This document shows positions 53,346-63,177 of a DNA stretch of 64,000 bases, piece after piece. This stretch comes from Rhodobacter sp. CZR27 (GTDB lineage Bacteria; Pseudomonadota; Alphaproteobacteria; Rhodobacterales; Rhodobacteraceae). The position numbers were made by a program, and so were the translations under genes. How positions within the stretch are numbered: position 1 is the first letter of the stretch; every line of letters begins with the position of its first letter. The notes beneath the pieces are model-generated. The model saw only the letters and a list, made by a program, of their open reading frames with translations. It was not told the origin of the DNA and made no database searches. The DNA is taken from positions 830,501 through 894,500 of the forward strand of contig NZ_CP023548.1 in assembly GCF_002407205.1 (NCBI RefSeq), read 5' to 3'.

Positions 53346-54317
53346 TCACTGTCCGCCCAACTGCGTGGCGATGCCATACACCGAAGGTCCGATAAGGATG
53401 AGCATCAGCGGCGGCACCGTAAGCATCATAGTGCCCAGCGTCAGCTTCGTGGGCAAGGTGTTTGCCTTTTCCTCGGCCCGCATGACGCGTTTGTCGCGCA
53501 TCTCCGACGAATAGACGCGCAGCGCCTCGGCGATCGAGGTGCCGAAAGTGGCCGACTGGATGAGGGTGGTGACGAAGGAGGATACGTCGGGGATGCCCAC
53601 CCGCTCGGCCATGTCCTTGAGCACGCTCACCCGTTCCTTGCCGGCCTTCACCTCGTGCGCCACCATCTCGAACTCCTCCGACAACGCCGGATAGCCGCCT
53701 GCCATCTCGCGCGCCACGCGCAGGATCGACTGGTCGAGCGATTGCCCCGCCTCGACGCAGACCAGCATCATGTCGAGCGCGTCGGGGAAGCCGGCCACGA
53801 TCTGGTCGTGGCGTTCCTGCGCCCGCCGCTTCACCCAGTAGATCGGCAGGTAATATCCGATCGCCCCGGGCAGCAGGGTGAAGCTGACCATCTGCTGCAT
53901 CGACAGGGGCTGCTGCGCCGAGGAGATCATGGCGTAGATCACGCCGACCACCAGAAAGCCCACCCCCAGCGCGAACTGCGACGCATGGAAGGCGCGGACC
54001 GCCCCCTTCGATCGGTAGCCCGCCCGCAGCATCTTGAGACGCGAGGCCGAGAGTTCCTCGGCGGTCTTCGGCTCCAGCAGGTTCGCGAAGCGGTCCAGCT
54101 TCTCGGTTCCGGTGGAGCGGCGGAGGGCCTGGCTCGCCGGGGCCTGCGCCGCGGTTCGCTGCTGTTTGATCCGGTCGAACGGCTCCACCCGCTTCTTCAG
54201 CATGGAGGGAAGCGCTGCGGCGATCAGGATGATCCCCACCGCGCCCACCGCGAAGAGCGGCCCCAGCGGCCCCAGTTGGTCGGTCAGGATCGTCTCGATC
54301 CGGGTGAGGAGTTCCAT
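53346..54317 (-). CDS. tadC: Tad pilus inner membrane protein TadC
   Basis: The 323-aa protein has the T2SF domain of type II/IV secretion (GFPDALDMMLVCVEAGQSLDQSILRVARE, EALRVYSSEMRDKRVMRAEEKA) and about four membrane helices. TadB and TadC form the inner-membrane platform on which CpaF acts. It follows tadB by four bases. Relative to TadB it has the typical charge-rich central loop (about residues 50-105). Confidence 0.93.
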   Translation of the reverse strand: MELLTRIETILTDQLGPLGPLFAVGAVGIILIAAALPSMLKKRVEPFDRIKQQRTAAQAPASQALRRSTGTEKLDRFANLLEPKTAEELSASRLKMLRAGYRSKGAVRAFHASQFALGVGFLVVGVIYAMISSAQQPLSMQQMVSFTLLPGAIGYYLPIYWVKRRAQERHDQIVAGFPDALDMMLVCVEAGQSLDQSILRVAREMAGGYPALSEEFEMVAHEVKAGKERVSVLKDMAERVGIPDVSSFVTTLIQSATFGTSIAEALRVYSSEMRDKRVMRAEEKANTLPTKLTLGTMMLTVPPLMLILIGPSVYGIATQLGGQ

Positions 54318-54321
54318 CGGC

Positions 54322-55290
54322 TCAGACCTTGATGTTGACCATGATCTTCATGAAGATCACGTTGGCGACCAGAAAGACCCCGACCACCAGCGCCGCGGGC
54401 ACGAAAAGCGGCGTTTCCTTCACCCCGTCGTAATAGTCCGGCTTCAGGACCGAGATCATCACGAGGGCGAGGACCGGGAAGGCCGAAAGGAACGTGCCGG
54501 ACCACTTCGCCTCGGCCGTGATGGCCTTCACGCGGCGGAACAGCTTGAACCGGGCGCGGATCACCTTGGCGAGACCTTCAAGGATCTCCGCCAGGTTGCC
54601 GCCCGACTGCTGCTGGATGCTGACGGCCACGGCGAGGAAGCGCAGGTCCTGGCTTTCCATCCGCTCGGCGAAGGCGCGGATGCACTCGGCGATGTCACGG
54701 CCATAGGCGGCCTCGTCGGCGATCATGCCGAATTCGGTGCCCAGCGGGTCGGGCACCTCCCTGGCGACGATGCCGATGGCGGAATTGAACGGATGCCCCA
54801 CGCGAAGCGAGCGCACCATCAGTTCCACCGCGTCGGGAAGCTGCTCCTCGATCAGGGCCATGCGCTTCTTGGCCTTGTTGTTCACCCAGACATAGACGCC
54901 GCCCACGCCCATGGCGATCGCCACCACCACCCGTACCGGAAGGGCGGCCCCGGTGCCGATGGTCAGGCCGAGATAGGCCACGCCCGACAGCAGCACCATC
55001 ACCAGGATCAGCGCCTGCGGCGAGAAGGCGATGTTGGCCTTCTGCGCCTTCGAGGCCAGAACCGAATAGAGCGGGATGCCCTTCGCATTCATGTGCTGGC
55101 TCATCTCCTTGCGGAGCTGCTCCAGCACCTGCTCGCGGTTCTGGTTCTTTTCCAGCAGGGCGAGGCGGCGGCTGACACGGCTGTTCAGGCTGATCGACTT
55201 GCCGAAGACGGTCAGGTAGATGCCTTCGACCAGCAGGAGCACCGCAAGGAAGATCAGGATGTAGATGATGGGGGCGGCGCTCAGCTGCAT
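54322..55290 (-). CDS. tadB: Tad pilus inner membrane protein TadB
   Basis: The 322-aa protein has an N-terminal helix, a soluble charged segment and a T2SF domain (LPDAVELMVRSLRVGHPFNSAIGIVAREVPDPLGTEF; IRAFAERMESQDLRFLAVAVSIQQQSGGNLAEIL) with four membrane helices in total. It starts seven bases after cpaF and precedes tadC by four bases, so the three platform/motor genes are translationally linked. Confidence 0.94.
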   Translation of the reverse strand: MQLSAAPIIYILIFLAVLLLVEGIYLTVFGKSISLNSRVSRRLALLEKNQNREQVLEQLRKEMSQHMNAKGIPLYSVLASKAQKANIAFSPQALILVMVLLSGVAYLGLTIGTGAALPVRVVVAIAMGVGGVYVWVNNKAKKRMALIEEQLPDAVELMVRSLRVGHPFNSAIGIVAREVPDPLGTEFGMIADEAAYGRDIAECIRAFAERMESQDLRFLAVAVSIQQQSGGNLAEILEGLAKVIRARFKLFRRVKAITAEAKWSGTFLSAFPVLALVMISVLKPDYYDGVKETPLFVPAALVVGVFLVANVIFMKIMVNIKV

Positions 55291-55297
55291 GGAGCCC

Positions 55298-56749
<1,452 letters not shown>

Positions 56750-56771
56750 TCAGCACACCCTGTCCGAAGCG

Positions 56772-58040
56772 TCAGGCCTTCGCGGCTTGCGCGGCCTTGC
56801 TGTGATCGTGAAGCGACGCGGCCAGCTTCTGCAGCTCACGCCTGAGGGGGTTCTTCGCCGCCGTCTCGGAGAGCGGCAGTCCGTGGTCGTTGGCCTGCGT
56901 GACCGCCGCGCCGCCGTCGGGCAGCTGCAGCTCGATCTCGATGTCGAGGCTTTCCGACATCCGCTTCACCCGGCTTTTCCCCGAGAGGTCGGTGAAGCGC
57001 GGCGCGCGGTTCAGCACGAAGCGCAGCTTGTCGTGCGGCAGGCTTTCCGCCTTCAGCGCGCGGACCAGCCGCAGCACGTTCTGCGCCGAGCGCAGGTCAA
57101 GCTCCATCATCGCGAAATAGGCATGGGCGCGGGCCAGCACCGTTTCGGTCCAGGAAACGACGGAGGTCGGCATGTCCACCACGACGAAATCGAAATTGGC
57201 ATGGGCCATGTCGAGGAGGCGCCCGATGTCGTCCGAGCTTACGATGTCGAGCGGCAGCATGTCCGGCGGCGCGGTGAACACGTGCAGCCTGTCGTTGAAG
57301 GTCAGCATCGCCTGAAGGAAGCCGTCGCTGTCGGCGGCCTCCGTGTCCGACAGGATGTCGAACACCGCGTCGCGCCGCGGCAGGTCGAGGTAGGTCGAGA
57401 CGGCGCCGAACTGGAAGTCGAGGTCGATCAGGCAGACGCGCGGGCCGGTCTTGCCGATCGAGGCAAGCTCCCACGCCAGGTTGCAGGCGAAGGTCGAGGC
57501 GCCGACGCCACCGGCCATCCCGTGCACCGGTAGCAGGATGCCGTCCCGGTCGCCCTTGGCCTTGAAGGTCGGCGAATGCGGCAGGCCCTCGGAGCCGGCT
57601 GGAACCATTGCCACCGCCGTCGAGGCGGCCGGCGCCTTGCGGATCCGCTGGATCGCCTCATGCAGGGCGCCTTCGGGCAGAGGGTAGGGCACGAAATCGT
57701 CCGCCCCGAGTCGCAGCAGCTGGTGCAGCGCGATGGGGCTGACCTGATCGGCGATCAGGATGACCTTGATGTCCTTCGCCTTTGCCGTCGTGATGATCTC
57801 GGTGATGCGGGACAGGTCGCTCTCGTCGTCGCCATCGACCGCAAGGGCGACGAATTCCAGCGTCCTCGCTTCGGGCTGCCTGAGGAAGAGGTCCGCATCG
57901 TCGAACGACAGATCGCCCCAGCTTTCGCCCAGCTCGATCTCCATGTCATTGATCAGGATCTCGAAATTCTGGACATCGCGCGAGATCGTGCAGGCCACGA
58001 TCGGCGCCGGATCCGGTTGAAGCGTCGCCACGCTGTTCAT
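56772..58040 (-). CDS. cpaE: Tad pilus localisation protein CpaE/TadZ
   Basis: The 422-aa protein has an N-terminal receiver-like domain (about residues 15-130) and a ParA/MinD-type ATPase domain with a deviant Walker A (GGVGASTFACNLA) in which the usual second lysine is alanine. CpaE/TadZ places the pilus machine at the pole. Start ATG 58040 follows GGAAGGA. A 228-base gap separates it from ompA upstream, so a promoter may lie there. Confidence 0.93.
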   Translation of the reverse strand: MNSVATLQPDPAPIVACTISRDVQNFEILINDMEIELGESWGDLSFDDADLFLRQPEARTLEFVALAVDGDDESDLSRITEIITTAKAKDIKVILIADQVSPIALHQLLRLGADDFVPYPLPEGALHEAIQRIRKAPAASTAVAMVPAGSEGLPHSPTFKAKGDRDGILLPVHGMAGGVGASTFACNLAWELASIGKTGPRVCLIDLDFQFGAVSTYLDLPRRDAVFDILSDTEAADSDGFLQAMLTFNDRLHVFTAPPDMLPLDIVSSDDIGRLLDMAHANFDFVVVDMPTSVVSWTETVLARAHAYFAMMELDLRSAQNVLRLVRALKAESLPHDKLRFVLNRAPRFTDLSGKSRVKRMSESLDIEIELQLPDGGAAVTQANDHGLPLSETAAKNPLRRELQKLAASLHDHSKAAQAAKA

Positions 58041-58174
58041 ACAATCACGTCCTTCCACTGGCGGGCGCCGGCACGGGCCGAACTATGCGAACCGATTGCG
58101 GACCCCAGCGGCCCTGAACACCAAAGTTTGCTGCAGCCTGAGCCTCGCCGGGGCGCGGTGCATCAGACTGTTTC

Positions 58175-58202
58175 CCATTGCGCACAAGGTGCGCGGCAAT
58201 GG
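58175..58202. promoter_or_regulatory. Hairpin in the ompA-cpaE gap
   Basis: CCATTGC (58175-58181) pairs with GCAATGG (58196-58202), with an inner GCAC/GTGC stem around AAG and a three-base bulge. It lies between the two tad transcripts and could end one or regulate the next. The gap also contains a run of seven A (58219-58225), the most AT-rich part. Confidence 0.4.
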
Positions 58203-58268
58203 TGGCAGCATTTGGGCTAAAAAAACGTTATTGTTTGATTTGGTGGCGGGTCTTTCGACGACCTGCCT

Positions 58269-58910
58269 TCAGCCGCCCGGATTGACCTGCGTGGTGATCA
58301 CGCGGTTCGACGGATGCACACGGACAGCGCCGGCGGTGTATTCGCGGAAGACGACGGCGGCGTATTTGCCGTTCATCACCGTCGGATGCGCGCCGACGAA
58401 GCCGGAAACCTCGGTCACCGTGCGGCGGTTGCGCTCCTCGGGGGTGGTGACCGCGACCACGGGCCGCGTCTCGCCATAGGAGACGAGCGCCTCGAGGCGC
58501 GACGGGCTGATGCCCTGCGTCGCGAAGAAGGCCACGACCGCCTGCGCCCGCCGCAGGCCCAGGGCCTTGTTGTAGGCATTGGAGCCGACAAGGTCGGTGT
58601 GGCCGTAGACGCGGAATCGCACTTCGGGGAACTGCCGGATCCATCCGGCCTGACCGCGCAGCACCTCCTGCGCTTCGGAGGTGAGGGCGGCACTGTCGAA
58701 GGGGAAGGTGATGGTGGGCGTCACCTCGGCCGCGAATCGATCGCGCAGGGCCTGGCTGGCGTTCAGGGCCCCCATGTGCAGCAGCGAGTTGTTCATCGTG
58801 GCACTGCCGAAGGTGCCGTCATTGATCTCGGAGGAGATCGGCTGGCTGCCGCAGGCGGCGAGCGCCAGCGCGAACGGAGCGAGGATCGAGATGCGCATGG
58901 TCTTCCTCAT
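58269..58910 (-). CDS. OmpA-family lipoprotein of the tad locus
   Basis: The 213-aa protein has a lipobox ALAAC (Cys20) and an OmpA-like peptidoglycan-binding region (ITFPFDSAALTSEAQEVLRGQAGWIRQFPEVRFRVYGHTDLVGSNAYNKALGLRRAQAVV). It may anchor the pilus secretin to peptidoglycan. The C-terminal 50 residues are unusual. ATG 58910 follows GGAG; the gene overlaps the cpaC end by position (three bases apart). Confidence 0.9.
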   Translation of the reverse strand: MRKTMRISILAPFALALAACGSQPISSEINDGTFGSATMNNSLLHMGALNASQALRDRFAAEVTPTITFPFDSAALTSEAQEVLRGQAGWIRQFPEVRFRVYGHTDLVGSNAYNKALGLRRAQAVVAFFATQGISPSRLEALVSYGETRPVVAVTTPEERNRRTVTEVSGFVGAHPTVMNGKYAAVVFREYTAGAVRVHPSNRVITTQVNPGG

Positions 58911-58913
58911 CAC

Positions 58914-60302
58914 TCACTCCATCACGTAGCCGTAGGAACCGCTGAAGTCCTGCCGGGCGACTTCGCCGGCCGCGCCCTTGCCCGTCACCCGGCCGAACAG
59001 GAACAGGTCCCTTTCGGACGGGATCTTGACGCGGTCCGTCGGCAGCGCAAGCGCCTCGCCGCGGGTGGGCGTCACCAGATGTGGCGTCACGATGATCACC
59101 AGCTCGCTCTGCGCGCGCTGGTATTCCGCGCTGCGGAACAGGGCGCCGAGGATCGGGATGTCGCCCAGCCACGGCACCTGGCCGTTCAGGTCGCGGAAGT
59201 CGTCCTGCAAGAGGCCCGCGATCGCGAAGCTTTCCCCGTCGCGCATCTCGACCGTGGTCGAGGTTTCGCGGCGCTTGAAGGCCGCGATTTCGACGTTCCC
59301 GTCCGAGAATGCCACCGTGTTGTCGATTGAAGATACCGCGGCATTGATCATGAGGTTGATGGCATTGCCGTCCACCACCACGGGCGTGAAATTGAGCTCG
59401 ACGCCGAAAGGCTTGTACTCGACGGTGAGCCCGTCCTCACCGTTGTCGACCGGGATCGGATACTCGCCCCCGGCGAGGAACTTCGCCTCCTGCCCGGAGA
59501 GCGCAGTCAGGTTTGGTTCCGCCAGCGTGCGCACGACGCCTTTGGATTCGAGCGCCTCGAGCAGGACCGAGAACTCCAGCGCACCCACCGAGAAGCCGAG
59601 TTCGAGCGCTCCGTTCACCGTGTTGTCGATCGTCAGCGGATAGCTGGGCGGCAGGCCGTTCTGCAGATAGGTGCCGGACCCTCCGCGCACCGAACCCGAG
59701 CCGTTGCGCGCATAGATCGACGAGCCGAGGCTCTTGGCCACCGAGCGCTGCATCTCGGCGAAGCGGACCTTCAGCATGACCTGCTGCGTGCCGCCCACGC
59801 TCATCAGGTTCGACACCCGGTCCGGCGCGTAGCGATTGGCCAGGTCGAGCGCACGGTCGAGCTTCTCGATGCTCGACACGGTGCCCGACAGCACGATCCC
59901 GTCATTGGCGGTGCGCACCTCGATGCCTTCGCCGGGAAGGATCTGGCGAAGCCGCTCCTTGAACTCGGCGACATCGGGCGTGACATGGACATCCACGTTC
60001 GAGATCAGCTTGCCGTCCGGCCCGAGCAGGGTCAGCGTCGTGCGGCCCGGCGCCTTGCCCAGCACGTAGATCGAGCTGTCCGAGAGCGTGGAGATATCGG
60101 CGATCCCGGGGTTGGCGATCGAGAGTTCCGCGAAGGGCCGGTCGCTCTCGACCACGACGGCGCGGTTCATCGGGACGTTCAGGGCGCTCGACGTGGTGCC
60201 TTCCATCACGCGCAGCGCCTGTGCGAACGCGGGCGTCAGGGCCGTGGAGGTCAGCAGCGCGACCGCCGCCAGACCGGCCTTGAAGAGATAGTGCATGCTC
60301 AT
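58914..60302 (-). CDS. cpaC: Tad pilus outer membrane secretin CpaC/RcpA
   Basis: The 462-aa protein has a signal peptide (about residues 1-28), an N-terminal BON/POTRA-like region, and the secretin core. The core motifs include VMLKVRFAEMQRSVAKSLG, ALEFSVLLEALESKGVVRTLAEPNLTALSGQEA and VPWLGDIPILGALFR. It forms the outer-membrane pore. Start ATG 60302 is preceded by GGCAGG; GTG 60320 region is less likely. About 214 bases with a terminator and a DnaA-like box precede it. Confidence 0.94.
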   Translation of the reverse strand: MSMHYLFKAGLAAVALLTSTALTPAFAQALRVMEGTTSSALNVPMNRAVVVESDRPFAELSIANPGIADISTLSDSSIYVLGKAPGRTTLTLLGPDGKLISNVDVHVTPDVAEFKERLRQILPGEGIEVRTANDGIVLSGTVSSIEKLDRALDLANRYAPDRVSNLMSVGGTQQVMLKVRFAEMQRSVAKSLGSSIYARNGSGSVRGGSGTYLQNGLPPSYPLTIDNTVNGALELGFSVGALEFSVLLEALESKGVVRTLAEPNLTALSGQEAKFLAGGEYPIPVDNGEDGLTVEYKPFGVELNFTPVVVDGNAINLMINAAVSSIDNTVAFSDGNVEIAAFKRRETSTTVEMRDGESFAIAGLLQDDFRDLNGQVPWLGDIPILGALFRSAEYQRAQSELVIIVTPHLVTPTRGEALALPTDRVKIPSERDLFLFGRVTGKGAAGEVARQDFSGSYGYVME

Positions 60303-60416
60303 GTGACCTGCCTTTCGGATCACGTCTGACCGCAGGTCTTCATCGCCCGCTCAGGCGGCACGATGAAGGAGTCGCTATTTTTTTGCAACATTCATGGACT
60401 TGCGAGCGATCCTGAA

Positions 60417-60425
60417 TGTGGATAA
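60417..60425. promoter_or_regulatory. DnaA-box-like 9-mer
   Basis: TGTGGATAA is the complement of the DnaA box TTATCCACA. It is a single box, lying between cpaB and cpaC. A single 9-mer occurs by chance at about this frequency in 64 kb, so it may have no meaning. Confidence 0.3.
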
Positions 60426-60459
60426 CGGGCAACAGTGGGGATCTTTCATCCAAAGCGGA

Positions 60460-60488
60460 AAGCCGGCAGGGTCCGCACCCGCCGGCTT
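60460..60488 (-). terminator. Terminator after cpaB
   Basis: AAGCCGGC (60460-60467) pairs perfectly with GCCGGCTT (60481-60488), enclosing GGGT/ACCC and one bulged base. On the minus strand the stem ends TTTCC, 32 bases past the cpaB stop. It separates pilin and cpaB expression from cpaC and downstream genes. Confidence 0.75.
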
Positions 60489-60519
60489 GCATCATGCGCC
60501 GCACCCTGTTTTGCCGCGC

Positions 60520-61344
60520 TCAGTTCGTGCAGGGAATGCTCTCCATGACCTCGGCGCCGCGCCGCGTCCGGACGGTGCACTTGGGTGCCTGCTCCACTTC
60601 CACGACCTTTTCCGGTTCGCCGGTCAGCATGCGGGTATCCACCGGTGCGGCCACGGCCTCGGTCGTGTCGTCGCGCCCGACCAGCGACAGCGACAGACGC
60701 CCCGTCGCCTGTGCCTGGGCCAGCCTGCCCACCTGCTGAGGAGAGACCTCGACCGTGACGGTCCGCGCGATGATCGCCGAGGTGGCGATGTCGACATTGG
60801 CGGTCTGGTCGATGGCGATGATGGGAATGGTCTTCTCGATCAGGCGGGTGATCTCGCCCTCCGAGCTGTTTCCGGTCCAGTAGACGTCGACCCGGTCCCC
60901 GGGTTGCAGGAAGCCGGACACGCCCGAGGCGACGTCCACCTTGATCGCGAAGGCGCGCATTCCGCTGGCGAGTCGCAGCCCCGCCTCGACGCCCGGATCG
61001 GTCACCTTCACGGCAAGGACCGGCTCGAACTTTTCCATCTGCCGCAGCACGTAGCGCGGCTGTGCCGGGTCGGGGAACAGCGCCTTGGCATCGCGGAAGA
61101 TCGTCTCGGGCAGGGCGCTCGCGGGCCAGAGGATCTTCTGCACGTCGTCCTTGGTGAGGGGAGAGCCGTAGTTGAGCGGCTTGTTGGTCACGAAGACCTC
61201 GACCATCGGGCCCATCTTCGCCCGCGCGGCCCGCTCCTTCTCGAGCGCGACCTGCGTCTGGCTGATGTAGCCCTGCGCCATGTAGACCGCGAAGCCCGCA
61301 AGCGCGAGGCCCAGCATCAGCACAAGTCCGAATACGAAGCGCAT
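60520..61344 (-). CDS. cpaB: Tad pilus protein CpaB/RcpC
   Basis: The 274-aa protein has an N-terminal membrane anchor (about residues 3-23) and the SAF/CpaB domain: AFAIKVDVASGVSGFLQPGDRVDVYWTG. CpaB/RcpC stabilises the secretin channel. Start ATG 61344 follows GGGGAA at eight bases; a TTG at 61350 is possible. A double-cysteine C-terminus (CTVRTRRGAEVMESIPC) probably forms a disulfide. Confidence 0.93.
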   Translation of the reverse strand: MRFVFGLVLMLGLALAGFAVYMAQGYISQTQVALEKERAARAKMGPMVEVFVTNKPLNYGSPLTKDDVQKILWPASALPETIFRDAKALFPDPAQPRYVLRQMEKFEPVLAVKVTDPGVEAGLRLASGMRAFAIKVDVASGVSGFLQPGDRVDVYWTGNSSEGEITRLIEKTIPIIAIDQTANVDIATSAIIARTVTVEVSPQQVGRLAQAQATGRLSLSLVGRDDTTEAVAAPVDTRMLTGEPEKVVEVEQAPKCTVRTRRGAEVMESIPCTN

Positions 61345-61466
61345 GTTCAATTCCCCTGGTCGCGTGCCGCTCCGGACGATCCCGGACGGAAGCGGCGTGC
61401 CATCTTTCTGGGGTGCGATTCGGGCCTTTTCTTGGCGGAGATCGCTCCTCCTTGCGGATGTCCCGC

Positions 61467-61655
61467 TCAGTCTTGGCCCGCGACCGCCACGGAGGATGAA
61501 ATATAGGCGGCAAGGTTTTCCGTGGCCGACACCACCTTGCCGAAGGTCGAGATGCTCGTGACCACGCCCAACAGCAGGACTGCGGCGGTCAGCATCATCC
61601 AGTCGACAGTCACCGCGCCGTCCTCGGACCGAAGCAGATCAAACAGCCTCTTCAT
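61467..61655 (-). CDS. Flp-family type IVb pilin, copy 2
   Basis: The 62-aa protein has a short basic leader ending EDG, followed by the pilin helix AVTVDWMMLTAAVLLLGVVT. Cleavage by CpaA after the glycine is expected. The classical Flp glutamate-tyrosine pair is replaced by Asp-Trp (VDW). GGGAGA precedes the ATG. It lies 69 bases after the first pilin gene and shares its leader and helix pattern. Confidence 0.92.
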   Translation of the reverse strand: MKRLFDLLRSEDGAVTVDWMMLTAAVLLLGVVTSISTFGKVVSATENLAAYISSSVAVAGQD

Positions 61656-61724
61656 GGTCGTCTCCCGGGGTTCGGCCTGGATGGATGAGGAGCCGCAGGC
61701 GCAGGCCTGCAGCTCCTGAGGCGA

Positions 61725-61925
61725 TTACTGCGTGGTGTAGGTGCCGTCGACCGCGGTGCCGATGTTCGAGGAGATCGCGGTGGCTGCGTCTTCGAGCGAG
61801 GTCTTGACATAGCCCATCACGAGCAGGCCGAGGCCGACGATGGCGGCGGTCAGCACCACCCAGTCGACCGTCACGGCGCCGTCTTCGTCGTTGCGGAAGT
61901 TCTTGAAGATGTTCAGCAGTTTCAT
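61725..61925 (-). CDS. Flp-family type IVb pilin, copy 1
   Basis: The 66-aa protein has leader MKLLNIFKNFRNDEDG, then AVTVDWVVLTAAIVGLGLLV and a polar C-terminus ending GTAVDGTYTTQ. This DGAVTVDWVVLTAA pattern is common in Rhodobacterales pilins. AAGGG lies nine bases before the ATG at 61925. It is the first gene of the tad locus and probably the major pilin. Confidence 0.93.
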   Translation of the reverse strand: MKLLNIFKNFRNDEDGAVTVDWVVLTAAIVGLGLLVMGYVKTSLEDAATAISSNIGTAVDGTYTTQ

Positions 61926-62273
61926 GGTCGTAACCCTTGCTTGAGGACATTTCCGTGTCATCGCCGGTTCGGTCCGCTCTGGCCGGTTTCCCGGTTTGAT
62001 CCCGCTTCGGCATGGTCTCAATTAGCCCTCTGATTGTGGCGGCACTTTGGTGGCCGATGGGTTTTTTCGGGCTCGGAGGAAATGCAGCCCCTGCTTCCGC
62101 AAGTGGTCCCATCCGAAAGATAATTGTCGCTTCGCTTGACGCGCCGGGCAGGGGAACTGTGGGAAATCCGCCGTATTTTTGGCAAATCCGGCCTGGTCCG
62201 GCGCCGCGATGTAGCCCCGAGGGTGGCCTTCTTCTAGAATCGCGGGAAAACAAGGACGAGCAGGCAGTCTTTC
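61926..62273. other. Divergent promoter region between flp pilin and lytic transglycosylase
   Basis: No gene is seen in these 348 bases. They contain T-runs (GGTTTTTTCGGG near 62058), an AATTA stretch near 62020 and a low-GC part around 62120. Both the major pilin and the transglycosylase should be transcribed from here. I see no convincing sigma-70 or CtrA (TTAA-N7-TTAA) site. Confidence 0.6.
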
Positions 62274-63161
62274 ATGCGCACGTGGACAGGAGTGGTGATT
62301 CTGGGCGCGGTCTTCGCGCTCGCAATGCCCGGCCTCGCCATGGCCGAGCTGACGCCGGCCGACGCCTTCACCTTCCGCAGGGTGAAGCCGCCCTCCTCGG
62401 GCGCTGCGAAGCGGATCACCGTGCAGATCGACCCGGCCGAGCAGGCCCGCCGGCTGGCGGCGCTGCCGAAGGTTCAGCCGCGCAAGCCCGAGGCACCGAA
62501 GCCGCCGGCGCAGCCCTTCCTGCCCGACGCGGGGGCCGCCGAGCCGGGTCCCTCGCCGAAGGGCACCTCCTACGCCTGGTTCTGGGACAAGGTGCCGGTG
62601 GCGATTGGTGCCGTGCAGGGCCGGTTCCCGCTGGCGCTTGCCTCGCTGGCGCAGGGGCCGGGCGGTGCGGCGGTGCGCGCGCCCCGCATGCAGCACCTGC
62701 AGCAGATCGCCGAGCGCCACGGCGTCGAGATCCTGAAGGCGACGCTGGGAACACGGGTTTCGCCCGCCCTCGTTCTGGCCGTGATCGGCATCGAGAGCGG
62801 GGGCCGGGTGGATGCGGTCAGTTCGGCCGGCGCGCAGGGCCTGATGCAGCTCATCCCGGCGACGGCGAAACGGTTCGGCGTGGCGGATGCGACGGATCCC
62901 GTGCAGAACATCCGGGGCGGGGTGGCCTATCTGGACTGGCTGATGGGCGAATTCGGCGGCGATCCCCTGATGGTCCTGGCCGCCTACAATGCTGGCGAGG
63001 GGGCGGTGAAGGCCAACGGTGGCGTTCCGCCCTATGCCGAGACACGCGACTACGTGCCCAAGGTGCTGGCGGCGTGGCAGGTGGCGCAGGGCCTGTGCCT
63101 CACACCGCCCGAGCTGGTCTCGGACCCCTGCGTGTTCCGCATCGTCTCGGCCGGCCTTTAG
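62274..63161 (+). CDS. Lytic transglycosylase (SLT family)
   Basis: The 295-aa exported protein has a signal peptide (about residues 1-24). The SLT domain lies in the second half: AVIGIESGGRVDAVSSAGAQGLMQLIPATA with catalytic Glu174, YLDWLMGEFGG and VLAAYNAGEGAV. It cleaves peptidoglycan without hydrolysis. The N-terminal 120 residues are proline-rich. It lies divergently from the pilin gene, so it may open the wall for the pilus (inference). Its ribosome site is weak. Confidence 0.92.
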   Translation: MRTWTGVVILGAVFALAMPGLAMAELTPADAFTFRRVKPPSSGAAKRITVQIDPAEQARRLAALPKVQPRKPEAPKPPAQPFLPDAGAAEPGPSPKGTSYAWFWDKVPVAIGAVQGRFPLALASLAQGPGGAAVRAPRMQHLQQIAERHGVEILKATLGTRVSPALVLAVIGIESGGRVDAVSSAGAQGLMQLIPATAKRFGVADATDPVQNIRGGVAYLDWLMGEFGGDPLMVLAAYNAGEGAVKANGGVPPYAETRDYVPKVLAAWQVAQGLCLTPPELVSDPCVFRIVSAGL

Positions 63162-63177
63162 CCGAGGGTTTCCTTAC

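Noticed and set aside
60417..60425. Replication origin or DnaA regulon site
   Set aside because: Only one DnaA-box 9-mer is present, with no cluster, AT-rich unwinding element or dnaA/dnaN neighbours. It is kept only as a low-confidence site.
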